Positions 21,558 to 34,130 of a DNA stretch of 64,000 nucleotides are shown in pieces. The stretch is from the NCBI GenBank assembly GCA_037044905.1, contig JBAOKB010000087.1, positions 1-64,000 of the forward strand. Direction: 5' to 3'. This DNA comes from Hortaea werneckii (taxonomy: Eukaryota > Ascomycota > Dothideomycetes > Mycosphaerellales > Teratosphaeriaceae). The notes beneath the pieces are model-generated. The model had not been told where the DNA came from. It worked only from the letters and a program-made list of their open reading frames with translations, and ran no database searches. The stretch's first letter is position 1. The number at the start of each line of letters is the position of its first letter. The position numbers were made by a program, and so were the translations under genes.

Positions 21558-22082
21558 TCTAGGGCTTTTGGATCTGACTGAATGGGTATCTTTGGTCGAT
21601 GATGACAGCGTGTAAAGATGACTGCGCGGGGTTCGTGTATTTGTATACAAAGGCGTGGCGATGCGTGGTGATGGTGGCGAATTATGATGATCCGGCGCTA
21701 CTCGACATTTTGTACAATATGACATAGAAGTTCAGATGATGCCTACAATTAGATCGCTGTATGTACAGCTTGGCTTCGACGCGAGTCAAAATCTTATACA
21801 TAAAACGACTCAGCGAGACTGCGGACTTTGCAAGCTATCGCGGAGCAATGAGTTTTCCATGATTTGCTAGTTTCGGTCCATGTTGACTGAGCATCGATCT
21901 TTCCAGGCCGAACGTTGATAGTGGTCATCAACACGCCCGGCCCAGGAATTTATGCTACATTATGATCCGCTTCTCCCTTGGAGTGAACCCATTTGGTTTC
22001 TTTGCTCTGATTTGGTCCTAGTCTAACCCTGCCCACTAATCGTCAGACGTCCACTGTTGACGGGAGAAGACCGTATAGCATC
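21558..22082. other. 3' flank between converging genes
   Basis: No supported gene; A/T-richer DNA downstream of the PPR gene and of the Hsp70-like gene. Confidence 0.5.
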
Positions 22083-24597
22083 CTAAGACGCCGATGTCCT
22101 TGGGTTAGGATTGAAGGAAGCATCCACCAGCTCAAAAACATCCGCATCTGTCAGCTCGATATCGTCAGGCGGGTCCCAACGATTGTCCTCTGTACACGCA
22201 TCGTGTTAGCACGATCACCATCAAACGAACGGTAGGTGGTGGCTGTGGGAATAGCGAGGAAGAGGAGAATCTTACCATCATACAACCTCGAATCCGGCCT
22301 AGCAATCTGCCACACGAGCTCCACGTTCGCCCCTTTACAATCCAAGATCAGCCGGGAGTGCACGACATAGCACTCCCCTTGCTCAGTCGACTCCTCGAGC
22401 TTGAATCCCATAGCTTTGAGGTCAGGGAGTTTCTTCTCCTGCGGTCTGCCCCAGGGCTCGAAGCGAGGGTCTAGCTTGCCCTCCCAGCGGTCCCGGCTAT
22501 CGATCATCAGGGGCGCGTGCGGAGCGATGTTGGGCGAGTCGGTCCAGTAGATTTGTACGGTCATGGTCGTTTCGTCGGGGTGGACCCAGTCTTCGCGCCA
22601 GGTGGAGAAGGTGATGGACTTCTTTGGGTTTTGCCCATCCCCCTGATGAGTTATGTTAGCATTGAGCACGAAGGGGGTGGGCGGGTAATTGAACGGACTC
22701 TGGTTAGGATAGGCATCCAGCGCTGATGCACGTTCATGTCTCCGGTGTACGGGTCAGGCTTGACTTTCGTATGATCTGGCTTCACGCCTCTGCGAAGTTT
22801 TGGGAGTGCTTTGTTGGCGGCATCGGAGTGGAGGAGAGGGTCGAATGTCTCGGTGCGGCCAAAGCCGAAGGACTCGTTGCTTGAGAGGCCGCGAGTTTCG
22901 ATGTCGGCGTAGCGAAGTAGGGCACCGCGAGAGACGGGCTCGTTCCTGTGATGCCAGAGTTTAGAAATGATCAAATTTCGAGGAAGGGCACTGCGTTTGG
23001 GTGTCCTGACGCACCGTCCCACCGCTGTGGACATTTGTCCCATCACCTTGAATCTGCGCCCGTACTTGCTCTCGAGACAGTTCATAAGGTACTTGGACTG
23101 ACCAAAGCCGCCCGGAATGATGAGAGCCTGGAGCCATCAAAAGTTAGTAGAAGCAACGTTGACACTGCGCTCGTGGAAGTATGTACCTTGATCCTCTTTT
23201 TGCCCGGACATTCTCGTATTTGATAGTCGATGCAGTTACCAATGGATTTGATGACTTTGTCAAAGAAGCTTGCCATCATTTTGCTGGCCGTTCGTTAGCA
23301 ATTTCCAGGCCAACTTTCGTTTCATAGCGTGAGACTTACCCCGATATTTCAATGTCCCATTTCCGACGCTCGGCACCTTGAGCTCCTCTGACGAAAATAT
23401 TGCCTGGAATTTGCTTCTTCTCTTCAAAACCTCTCTTCAGAGTCTCGAATTGTCTCTGAGCATATCTAAGACAGAAGCTTCAGTCCTGCCTAAATGGGCA
23501 CAAAGGGCAGTGAGGCTGCCGAACTCTTTTCCGATGCTCTGGAGAAGCCATTCGCGGAAATTCTCGTTGACGAATTGCGATCCACACAGCGCTCCTATAG
23601 ACACAAATTAGCACACTGTAGGCATAGTTCCATGCCGGAGCCACATCTAATTCACCTTCAGGGTTGCCAACAATAGACAGCGGCATCTTAGCGCCATCAT
23701 CCCCATGACCGCCGAACTCATACGACACGAAGTCGCCAGTGCCACCACCAATATCGGCGATGATGAGAACGTCTCCTTTGGACAACTGGCTGGGCGTATT
23801 CATGATGTTGTTGGCGTAGTATGCGGCAGCACAGTGCGGCTCGTATACCAGCTCAACGTACTTGAAACCAGCATCTTTAGCTGATTGGGTCATGAAACGA
23901 TTTGCGGGAGCTTTCCACATCTGCGGGACGCTGATGAACACTTCGATCTCCATGGAGTCGATTTGCTAGATATCGTACTGTCAGCAAGGTGTCTAGTCGC
24001 CGCTTTGGCCTCCCAGAGATTAGTTACCTCATCCGAAAATTCCAACATCACTCGGGCATCGCGCTTGAGAGCTTCTCTGGACTTTGCAACAATCGCACTA
24101 AAGTGCGTCGTAAGAAGTTCGGAAAGTTTCTTTCCAGCCTTCTTGAGCTTGCTTAAGACTCGTTATCCCATGTCAGAGTCTTTGTGCTGCTTGTACAGTA
24201 CCAACTTCCACAGGTCAATGACATCTTCTGCTGGGATGCTATAGTCAGGGTCGGTAGACTTGACTCGACTGTCCAGCTCGGAACCCCAGTGGAACGTGCC
24301 GTCTGCAGCCCATGCTACAATCTGTGGCTGGAGCTGCTCGTTCTTGGATAGTTCCAGGGTGATCACATTCGTCAAGTTAGGAAGCTCCTTTGGCCTGAGG
24401 AACCTGAAAGCTACGGAGAGTGTCTTCGTACCGTAGTCAATGGACAGGAACATGCGTGTTGGGTTGTCTGAGACTTCCTTCTGCTCGGTCGCCTTGGACT
24501 CATTACCCCGGCGGAAAGAGTCCAGTTTCAAGCGAGGCGTCTTGTTGACGGCTGAGCGCCGTTCGTCAGGAGCTACGGAGCGTCTCTTCTCAGCCAT
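22083..24597 (-). pseudogene. Hsp70-like ATPase A (fungal divergent Hsp70 family), interrupted by an in-frame stop
   Basis: Nine exons: 24597-24028, 23965-23656, 23594-23525, 23465-23340, 23283-23187, 23127-23015, 22945-22699, 22642-22276 and 22189-22083. All junctions keep phase and total 669 codons. Actin/Hsp70 ATPase motifs: phosphate 1 FLSIDYGTKT (about 50-59), phosphate 2 IADIGGGTGDF (259-269) and the adenosine loop LIIPGGFGQSKYL (about 393). The C-terminus is not a canonical Hsp70 substrate domain. A TAA at 24165-24163 (codon 145) lies between coding-like LYKQHKDSDMG and LSKLKKAGKKLSELL in the same frame. A 54-nt in-frame removal (weak GTACTG donor, GCAAG acceptor) could skip it, but it would delete residues that align with copy B (LYEHSKG). 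It is therefore either a recent nonsense allele, a sequencing error or an intronised segment. The gene is head-to-head with its partner at 24875. Confidence 0.75.
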
Positions 24598-24874
24598 GAC
24601 GAGAAGAAATGAAGCCGGCGTGAAGCAAGACAGGTGTGATTGTGAGGGGTCGTTAAACCGAAAAGTAGTCTGTGTCGGTGTTGAGGTCAACGCGATCAGA
24701 GAATGCCTGAGTGAGCCAATGTTTACACACGAACTGAAGCTCAACAACTTCACGTGAAGATCAAGCGTTTGCGCCTAGACCATTTTCACATGCTTTTGGC
24801 GCATTTTGACTCCGCCACTCCGGCTTGGATCCAGTCGCGACCTCTTTTGAAGAACAACAAAGACGCGATACACG
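24598..24874. promoter_or_regulatory. Short bidirectional promoter of module A
   Basis: 277 bp separate the start codons of the Hsp70-like gene (minus) and its partner (plus). I see no clear TATA. The spacing implies shared regulatory DNA; co-regulation is inferred. Confidence 0.4.
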
Positions 24875-26269
24875 ATGCACACACGCGGTAAAGGTGCAAA
24901 GTCAGGCGGCGACAAAGAGGACGAGGATTATGAACCTGGCGGGGAGTCAGGGCATGACAGTGAAGTCAAAGGCAAAGCCAAGAAGAAAGCTCCCAAAAAG
25001 CCCCGTGAAGAAGGCCTTCAAGGACGAGTGATTTCCAACAGTCAATCAGAAGAAGAAGCTGCGTCGGGAGAGCGCGAAAATGATAACGACAGCAAGACCG
25101 AGTCTAAAGCGGCAGAGCATCAGCAAGAAACTTTGCAAGAAGAAGCGGATTTGCCGCCCAACCCTGAAGCCATATTGCGTTTGCCACTGATAACCAAATC
25201 CGCTTCGGAGAAGAAGAGGAGAGCGGAGGGCGATGGCGAGTCCGAAGCCAGGTCCTTGGGGTCCGGAAAGCATGCTGAGCCAAAGCGCACCAAGGTCCAA
25301 GAAGATAGCGTCGATGAAACTGGCGTGCAACCTGCCACAAGTGACAAGCAGTCTACTGCCACTCTCTCAGCTCCGGCACCGCAAAATCATGCGGAAGAAA
25401 TGGTCAGCAGAAAAGAAATTCGCAAGGAGCTGGATGCAATCTGGCAGCAGGTGCAAAATCTGACGACGGCGATTTTCAAGGACACCAAAGCTGATAAGAA
25501 TGCGTATGCTAGAGTGGTGCCAAAACCGAGCAAAGGTCTTGAAATTCTGTACAGGTATCTTTGGGGCGAGAAGTGGGCGAGCCGTGTGCGCCATGTCGCT
25601 GAATCCGGCATGGGGGTGGCTTCGGATGTAGTCGAAGCTTGCATGGCAGCTGCCGTTCACTTGACGCTGCTACAGAACAACCGAAAGGTGCCGTTCGACC
25701 TTAAGAACGATGTGCTGGCTAAGATGGAACCCGAAGTTCCATACTTTGATGAGGTCCTGAAGGAATACGGTAAGGTATCCAATCCCAACTGCATCCGATT
25801 TAGCTGACGCAAGAAAGACAAGAAGCTGTCCATGAAGGTGCTGACGGATCAAGTCGTGCGCAACATGGTCGCAGACCCTGCTCACCAAGACAAGATTCTC
25901 AAACCCCTGGCTAAGAAGTGGGCATCGCAAATTTTGCTAGTGCTTAGCGAGCAGCTCAAAGCTGTAAATGCGACCTTCTCTTCAGACAAGGCCGGTGTCG
26001 ACGACATCCTGGACCAGCATCAATGCGAACTTGAGAGGATCATCTGCAAGTTCCAGACGCTCCGGGGCACATTGCGCGCTTCCGGAGCAGATTACAGGTT
26101 TTCCTGGGCGGGAAACGATACGCCTTTCACCGAGGAGCAGATGGAAGAAGTGCGCCCAGGAAAGGGCAAACGACGAGTTGCGTGGTGCGTTTCATCTGGC
26201 GTTAATATGGTCGACTCCAAAGACCAAGTTGTTCACATCTGCAGGGCCCGGGTCTTCACCAGGAAATAA
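24875..26269 (+). CDS. Partner A of the Hsp70-like gene: basic disordered N-terminus, helical C-terminal region
   Basis: Two exons, 24875-25769 and 25818-26269, give 448 residues; the 48-nt intron has a GCTGAC branch site. Residues 1-180 are highly charged and disordered, with nuclear-localisation-like clusters (KAKKKAPKKPRE, KKRRAEG, EPKRTK). From about 185 the chain is helical (RKEIRKELDAIWQQVQNL), then ILYRYLWGEKWASRVRHV and LAKKWASQILLVLSEQL, and ends in a short beta-like block (RRVAWCVSSGV, VVHICRARVF). No family that I can name. The order and spacing of the C-terminal blocks resemble the protein at 42398-44764 (LYIQLFGSKDWEAAWLGRL, YASKVAEAFAMTIAPHIKAE). Its pairing with an Hsp70-like gene is repeated there. 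Confidence 0.7.
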
Positions 26270-26564
26270 TGCATTCGCCGGCATTTGCCGTTGGTTCTTA
26301 GCAGGAGTTTTCTCAGAAGAACGGGAGATGATCAAGAGTATTTTGAGCGTCACGCGTCCAATGTGAATAGCTCCGAACAACCCCATAGCACAATGTATCA
26401 ACCGGTTGTTATGATAGACCTTGAAGTTCGCAGTTGAAGTTAGCTCCATCTCCCTCCGTCCATGTTCCTGCCAAGCATTTTAAGCCGCAAGCTTGACCCT
26501 CAGTTAAAGACCCCACTATAATGTTCTAGACACCCTGACCGCCGCCAACCACACGATGCCATAG

Positions 26565-27338
26565 ATGCCCGTCAACCCTCGTCAGCTTCACTGCTTGACG
26601 AACACCTTCCTCCGCACAACATCCTTCTCCCGTCTAACCCACTGCAACCGCCGCTTCACCACCGCCGAAGCAACCAGAATGGAAGGCAAGCCGCGCCCTG
26701 TCGTCGTGTCCGGCCCCTCGGGCGCCGGCAAGTCCACCCTCCTCAAACGCCTCTTCGACCAGTATCCCGATCGCTTCGGCTTCTCCGTCTCGCATACCAC
26801 GCGCGCGCCGCGGCCGGGCGAGGAAGACGGCGTCGCTTATAACTTCGTGACCAAGGAGGCGTTCCAGAAGCTCGTCGCGGAGAACGGGTTTATCGAGCAT
26901 GCGCAGTTCGGGAGTAATTTCTACGGGACCAGCGTGCAGGCGGTGAAGAATGTGGCGGAGAAGGGGAGGACGTGTATTTTGGATATTGAGATGGAGGTAG
27001 GCCGTTTTCCAATCCCATGTCCCGTGATTGTCAGGTGAGAAAGTGGGCTTTGGTGCTGATCGCTTGATGTTTTGGTGAATTAGGGCGTGAAGCAAGTCAA
27101 GAAGACCGATCTTAATGCGCGATTTCTCTTCTTGCAACCGCCTTCGGTCGAGATCCTCGAGAAGCGACTTCGTGGACGCGGAACGGATAAGGAGGAGGAC
27201 ATTCTGCTGCGGTTGAAGCAGGCCGAGGTGGAGATTGAGTTCGCGAAGACGGGTGTACATGATAAGATTGTGGTGAACGATGATTTGGAGAAGGCCTGGT
27301 CAGAGTTCAGGGCATTCTGCGTTCCTGACGAAGCATAG
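26565..27338 (+). CDS. GUK1: Guanylate kinase
   Basis: Phosphorylates GMP/dGMP to GDP/dGDP with ATP. Two exons, 26565-26996 and 27084-27338, give 228 residues. P-loop GPSGAGKS is at 50-57, followed by the GMP-binding block (SVSHTTRAPRPGEEDGVAYNF) and FIEHAQFGSNFYGTS. The 87-nt intron joins CILDIEME to GVKQVKK. The second exon holds LFLQPPSVEILEKRLRGRGT and the lid. The enzyme core starts near Met39 (26679). The 38 residues before it are Arg/Ser/Thr-rich with almost no acids (RTTSFSRLTHCNRRF), like a mitochondrial presequence. Two in-frame starts could give mitochondrial and cytosolic forms; this is inferred. Confidence 0.95.
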
Positions 27339-27915
27339 GGTACTTGAGGGGGGCGTTTTGTCTACAAGAGCGGGAGTAATCTAGCCCTAAGCTGAAAGAG
27401 GACGAAAAGGGCGAATGGCGATGATGTCGGCCTGTCGATTGCGCGCATGTAGGCCAGAAGTCATGATTAAGCGCATTTTGATGCAGAGAGGGAGCGACGC
27501 AAAAGAGTAAGGTCATTCGGTTGCCTTCAATAGATGGAGTACAGGAGTATGTAAGTCACCATATCAAGCTCTTCACAGCTGAATTTTGCGTTTGAACATC
27601 TCATGTCAACATGAAGCAGCGATACGCAGGGAGCCACTTGGGCATACAGCTCTGGCTGGCTACTCGCAGGCTCTCGAACAATTCCAGGACGAGCCTGCGT
27701 AATTGCCTTTCCACCAAAGGCCTGTTTGCGAGCTGTTACACTGACAGATGTGAATGAGAACTTCAAAGCCTGAGAACACGATGCAATAAGATTGGTAGAC
27801 GCAATAGGAGGACGGAAGGGGAGAAGAAAGCCCAAAAATTGCAAAAGGATATTATAAATTTTCCTCGCGAAGCTTCCAGTGACTATACCAAAGCCGCCTC
27901 GCGCTCTACGCCCTC
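27339..27915. other. 3' flank between converging genes
   Basis: 577 bp between GUK1 and the secreted-protein gene. The long minus-strand frame here runs into the secreted gene in the wrong frame and is a shadow. Nothing else seen. Confidence 0.45.
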
Positions 27916-28350
27916 TTAGTTGGTAAGCAGCGGAAAGCCTTCGACCTTTGGCTTGAACTTCACCGCAATCGACCACTTCTGGCACTTGTTGCGGCCGAAC
28001 CTCCTCTCCATGGCTCCGTAGGCGCCCTTGGGGGCCTGCCTGCACATAGCCTTGAACTGGGACAAGCAGTACTTTTGCGGCACCCACTGCGCGGGCTTGC
28101 AGTTGCCGTCAATGTGCGCCGAGACAGCCATAGTCCAGTCTACCCCGTGTTTGTTTCTCCCGCTTTTCCTGGCGACACCCCCCTTGTGGGCGTAAGGGGA
28201 TGGCACGACAATGTTCTTCTTGCTGCAGAATGCGTGGATGGCGTCTATAGCGAAGTGATTCTTGGTAAAGCAGACCACGTGATCGGATATGGCTGTTACT
28301 TCGGTTGCGGCCAGGAGGGTGACGAGGAGGGCCAGGATGGAAAACTTCAT
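27916..28350 (-). CDS. Small secreted six-cysteine protein, unrecognised
   Basis: Single exon, 144 residues. A clear signal peptide (MKFSILALLVTLLAATEVTA, cut near 20) is followed by a basic mature domain of about 124 residues with six cysteines at 27, 42, 84, 95, 103 and 123, enough for three disulfides. There is no membrane anchor. I recognise no family. Size, charge, even cysteine number and isolation beside a 2.1-kb gene-free stretch fit the general profile of fungal secreted effectors or antimicrobial-type proteins. That class label is inference, not a domain match. Confidence 0.7.
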   Translation of the reverse strand: MKFSILALLVTLLAATEVTAISDHVVCFTKNHFAIDAIHAFCSKKNIVVPSPYAHKGGVARKSGRNKHGVDWTMAVSAHIDGNCKPAQWVPQKYCLSQFKAMCRQAPKGAYGAMERRFGRNKCQKWSIAVKFKPKVEGFPLLTN

Positions 28351-30460
28351 CTTGCTGGTTGAATATTGGTAGGGTCAAGGTGAAAGTGGTTTATCTCTCT
28401 TACGAGTTGATGAGGTAGGGGTTAGAAAAGGGAAGGTTGGATTTCTGTAGCGTGGACGCGTATGAAAAAATGATAGGCGATGGGTTCGAGGAGCTTGTGC
28501 ACTTATATTGGCTGAAAACGGATTCTAGATTTGTTGTACGACAAAGCTCCTGTGAGGAGATATTTGGTTACGGACAAAGAAGTTGTGCTTTCTAGGTCAA
28601 GAACAAAGAAACAATCTTTGTTGACAACCAAATTGGGCAAAATGCTTTCAACTGCGAGAGAGGCAGGAAATTGGACTGCCTCCATCTACAGCGCTGGTTT
28701 GGTGCAGCGAAGATGTTGGGATGAAGGTTAGAGGCCGCAGAGAAGTCTGCTCACTTCCAACTTCTTGTGACGCAGTTGGACTTACTCAAATGACTTTCAC
28801 TGTCCCTTTCCAGAAAGAAAAAGAAAAACCGCCGACTGCTGTTGACATGGCACACGCTCTTCGTCGCTGTCGGGAGCTCGAAGTCGGGCAGCGCAATTGA
28901 TCTTGGCGAGAAGCTACACCCCATGAAATGACCTTGACTCGTCGACGTTGCTACTCCTTAAGGCCTTTAGCATTTCCGCAAGGATCTTCTGGCATCAAAG
29001 CTCAACGAAGGTAGAGAAGCATTGGTGCAGAGTCTAACGCCGGGGTAGATGGCGAGGAGCAATTCAAGCGGTCTGTGCTGCGACTAGGCGTGCCTTCCTA
29101 GGTTTGCAACTACTCAGCTTGCTTCCCATTTTAAAATCCCTACGAGACCTACCAATATTACAGATAGCGCTCCACGACCATTAGCAGCCTCTTCGCGGAG
29201 GCAGAATGCTTCCAGTCTACGAAAGAGCTTTCTACGGGAATCAAGGGACTGCTTTGGTATCTGTGCTGGCTCAGTAATGAGAGTGATTTGCCAGCTGATA
29301 TGGAGTAGAAAACATATCTCAAGGATGACCGTTAGCCACTTCAGCGAGACCCACCTTCGTCGTCCATGAACACGGACTAGGAAGGCAGCAGAATTGAGAA
29401 CCTGGATGAGTACTTGCTTTGCAGCCTTGTGCCACAGTTCTGACCTCCACCTCTTGTTGGAGATCCTGAACGGTGAATGATGTGGACTGCGACAGTCATA
29501 CAGTCGACCCCGTCCTCCGTTGTCTTCGCTCGGCCGAGTGTGTTGTATCTTACACTTTCGCTGGTGTTTCGAGATCCGCGACACTGGTTCAATGTGGCGA
29601 GACTCATACGACCCTACGAGACGGTCATGGGTAGAAGCTGCCATTTATCTACGAAACGGCAGACATTGCGGGAGCATGTGAGAAATAGAATGCAGTGGGC
29701 ATCTTGAGACAGACATGCCACTGCCACCTGATCTTTTGATCGCAAAGCTCTCGTCCCTTCGAGAGTACGCGGCGCAGATGTCAAGATATCATTGAGATAG
29801 TGCATAGTCGACTACATCTTGGAGAGCATGTGTAGGGCCGCCTAGTTGTACACAGGTACTATGTAGGACCTAGGTACATAGCATGTATTTCGTGACATAC
29901 CGTGTGTGAATCAGTCAATTGGAGACATTCTTCGCTCTAGACTAGTTGCATTTGGGTCTTGATCATCGCCCGAATGAAGAAGGACATCTCGAACGGGCGT
30001 TAAGGTAGTGCTAATAATAAGGCCAATCTCAATGTGCTGGCCCCAGTTCTAGGCCTTTTGCGCAGGCGCCTCGAATCTTGAATCTTCGTGGGGCCGGATT
30101 CGGCGTTAGCGTCCAGCCAGCAGACTTTCGTCATTGCGGCGGCTTCGCGCAACCTCTTTCGCTCGCTCCACCAGTCTCTGCCTCAGCATCACCACGCGAC
30201 ATCCATCCGACCTCACCCCTCCGCTCCGCCCTCCCAAGCTTGGCTCCCATACAGATCCCACCCCCTTGCACGAGTCACGATCTGTATGAACCCTTGCCAC
30301 GCCTAATACCTTTCGTTTATCGCCGCGCACCACGTCGCCCGCTGGAATTGCCCTTGACAACCCCACCTTTTTGAACGCCCGCATCCCGGCGGCCAACAAA
30401 AGCCACCACCCACCTGCTTGTTTCCTCCTCCGGTCTTGGCTTTGGGGAATATAAATCAGG
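28351..30460. other. 2.1-kb gene-poor stretch
   Basis: No ORF with a recognisable domain. The longest minus-strand frame (29114-29644, 176 codons) has irregular composition and no recognisable motif. Part of the left end is the promoter of the secreted protein. The right end (30080-30460) is C/T-rich, as in a promoter plus leader for the phosphatase. Confidence 0.4.
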
Positions 30461-32496
30461 ATGGGTCAGACTCTTTCGGAGCCCGTAGTGGACAAGGTAG
30501 GCTTGATCGATCTCTATTTCGCGCAATTGTGACGTGGCAGGCGAGCAGCGGGCAGCGATCAGCAGCAGCAGCAGGAGCACAGCGGGAGGCAAATTCGACC
30601 TGTGTTGGGAAAAATGAACCTATATCGCCCGATCCACGGCAACCATAACGGTCAAAACTGCTGACCACACACTCCTTTACTACAGAAATCCGACGAAGGT
30701 CAAGATGATCGGGTTTCGTTTGGCGTCAGCGCCATGCAGGGCTGGCGGATAAGCATGGAGGACGCGCACGCTGCCGTTCTTGATCTACAACCCCTGGAAG
30801 GCGAGGAAGAGGTGAAGCCCGCAGATTCAGACGTACGGATATCGTTCTTTGGCGTGTACGATGGACATGGTGGTGATAAGGTGGCGATCTACACCGGCGA
30901 GCACCTGCACAAGATCATCGCGAAGCAGGAGTCGTTCAAGAAGAAGGACTTTGAGCAGGCGCTCAAGGATGGCTTTCTGGCGATAGACCGGGCGATTCTA
31001 AGTGGTAGGCATTCCACTATCCCGGTGGTAAGATGTGGCATACTCAGTTGGCTGACAAATGAACCTCGGCAGACCCAAAATATGAGGAAGAAGTATCGGG
31101 GTGCACTGCTTCCGTGGGCATCATAACAAAGGATAAGATCTACGTCGTACGTGCCCGGTACTATCTATGGTGGGAAGGAAGAAGAATACTGACCGCTATA
31201 GGGCAACTCCGGTGACTCGAGATCAGTGCTGGGCATCAAGGGACGCGCGAAGCCATTGTCCTTTGATCACAAGCCGCAAAACGAGGGCGAGAAGGCGCGA
31301 ATCTGCGCGGCGGGCGGTTTCGTGGATTTCGGCAGAGTCAATGGCAATCTTGCGCTGAGCCGAGCCATTGGTGACTTCGAGTTCAAGAAGAGTGCCGACC
31401 TTCCCCCTGAGCAGCAGATCGTGACTGCATTCCCGGACGTCACGATACACGAGATCGGAGAAGACGACGAATTCCTCGTCATTGCCTGTGATGGTACAAA
31501 CCCCTTCGCGAGGCCATCGTCAACCATGCTAACAGAGCTCAGGTATCTGGGATTGCCAATCGTCTCAAGCGGTCGTTGAGTTTGTCCGGAGAGGCATCGC
31601 AGCAAAGCAGGAGCTTCACTCTATTTGCGAGAACATGATGGATAACTGCCTTGCCAGCAACAGCGAAACTGGCGGCGTCGGCTGTGACAACATGACCATG
31701 GTCGTTGTTGGTCTTCTACGTGGCAAGACGAAGGAGGAGTGGTACAACATGATCGCGGAGAGGGTGGCGAACGGCGACGGGCCTTGCGCACCTCCGGAGT
31801 ACGGCAAGTCTGAGCCCTAGCCCCCTTCCCCTCGGCGATCGCAACAGATTCCTCAATTCTATCATATTGACACACGTGCCTCTTCCTTCCTTGGCCTTGG
31901 TGTTTTCTCTCCGGGCTCGACACGCCCTTCCACGTCTTTTGAGGTGCACGAGCTAACCGTTGTCCTTTTCTTTTCCCGTGGCTACAGCCGAATTTAGGGG
32001 CCCCGGTAACAGAAGGAACCGCTTCGACGACTCCAGCGACGACTACGACATGGACATGGACCAGCGCACACGCATGCTAGGTAGAGGTAGCAACGGCGGC
32101 CGTATCATTCTTCTCGGAGACGGAACTGAGTTATTAGCAGGTGCGGACGCCGCCAACGACGACGATGGCGATGTCGATATGGAGGACCGTGGGGACGAGG
32201 GGGAGAGCGAGGAGGAGGAGAAGGACTTGCAGGAGCAGGTTAAGAAGGGTCAATCGGACGCCAAGGCTACTACTGGTCAGGGTGAAAGCAAAGAAGCCCC
32301 GGCTGCTGCTGCTGCGGGCAAGGAGAACGAGCCTACGTCCACCACCAAGGATGACTCGTCCGAGCAAGGAAAGGGTAACCAGGAGTCGGAATCTACGGCC
32401 GACGACGAGTCAAGCAAAGCAGCCACGCCGGCAGACAAGACCGACGTCAAGTCCGTGATGGAGGCACAGGCCTCCGGCAAGGGTCCGCTGTCGTAG
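30461..32496 (+). CDS. PTC2: PP2C-type Ser/Thr phosphatase (Ptc2/Ptc3 group)
   Basis: Mn/Mg-dependent phosphatase; the yeast homologues switch off stress MAPK and DNA-damage checkpoint kinases. Six exons: 30461-30496, 30686-31004, 31073-31146, 31202-31493, 31543-31807 and 31998-32496, giving 494 residues. MGQTLSEPV at the start is the conserved, possibly N-myristoylated end. Metal motifs: SMEDAH (about 35), FFGVYDGHGG (66-75), NSGDSRSVLG, and GGVGCDNMTMVVV. The first and last introns are long (189 and 190 nt). The last joins PPEYGK to GPGNRRNRFDDSSDDYDMDMDQ, typical of the group. The acidic tail contains GGRIILLGDGTELL and a disordered Glu/Ser/Lys region of about 120 residues. Confidence 0.92.

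Positions 32497-34130
<1,634 letters not shown>

Noticed and set aside
29114..29644. 176-codon minus-strand ORF
   Set aside because: No recognisable domain, mixed composition and no matching splice extension; kept only as part of the gene-poor stretch.
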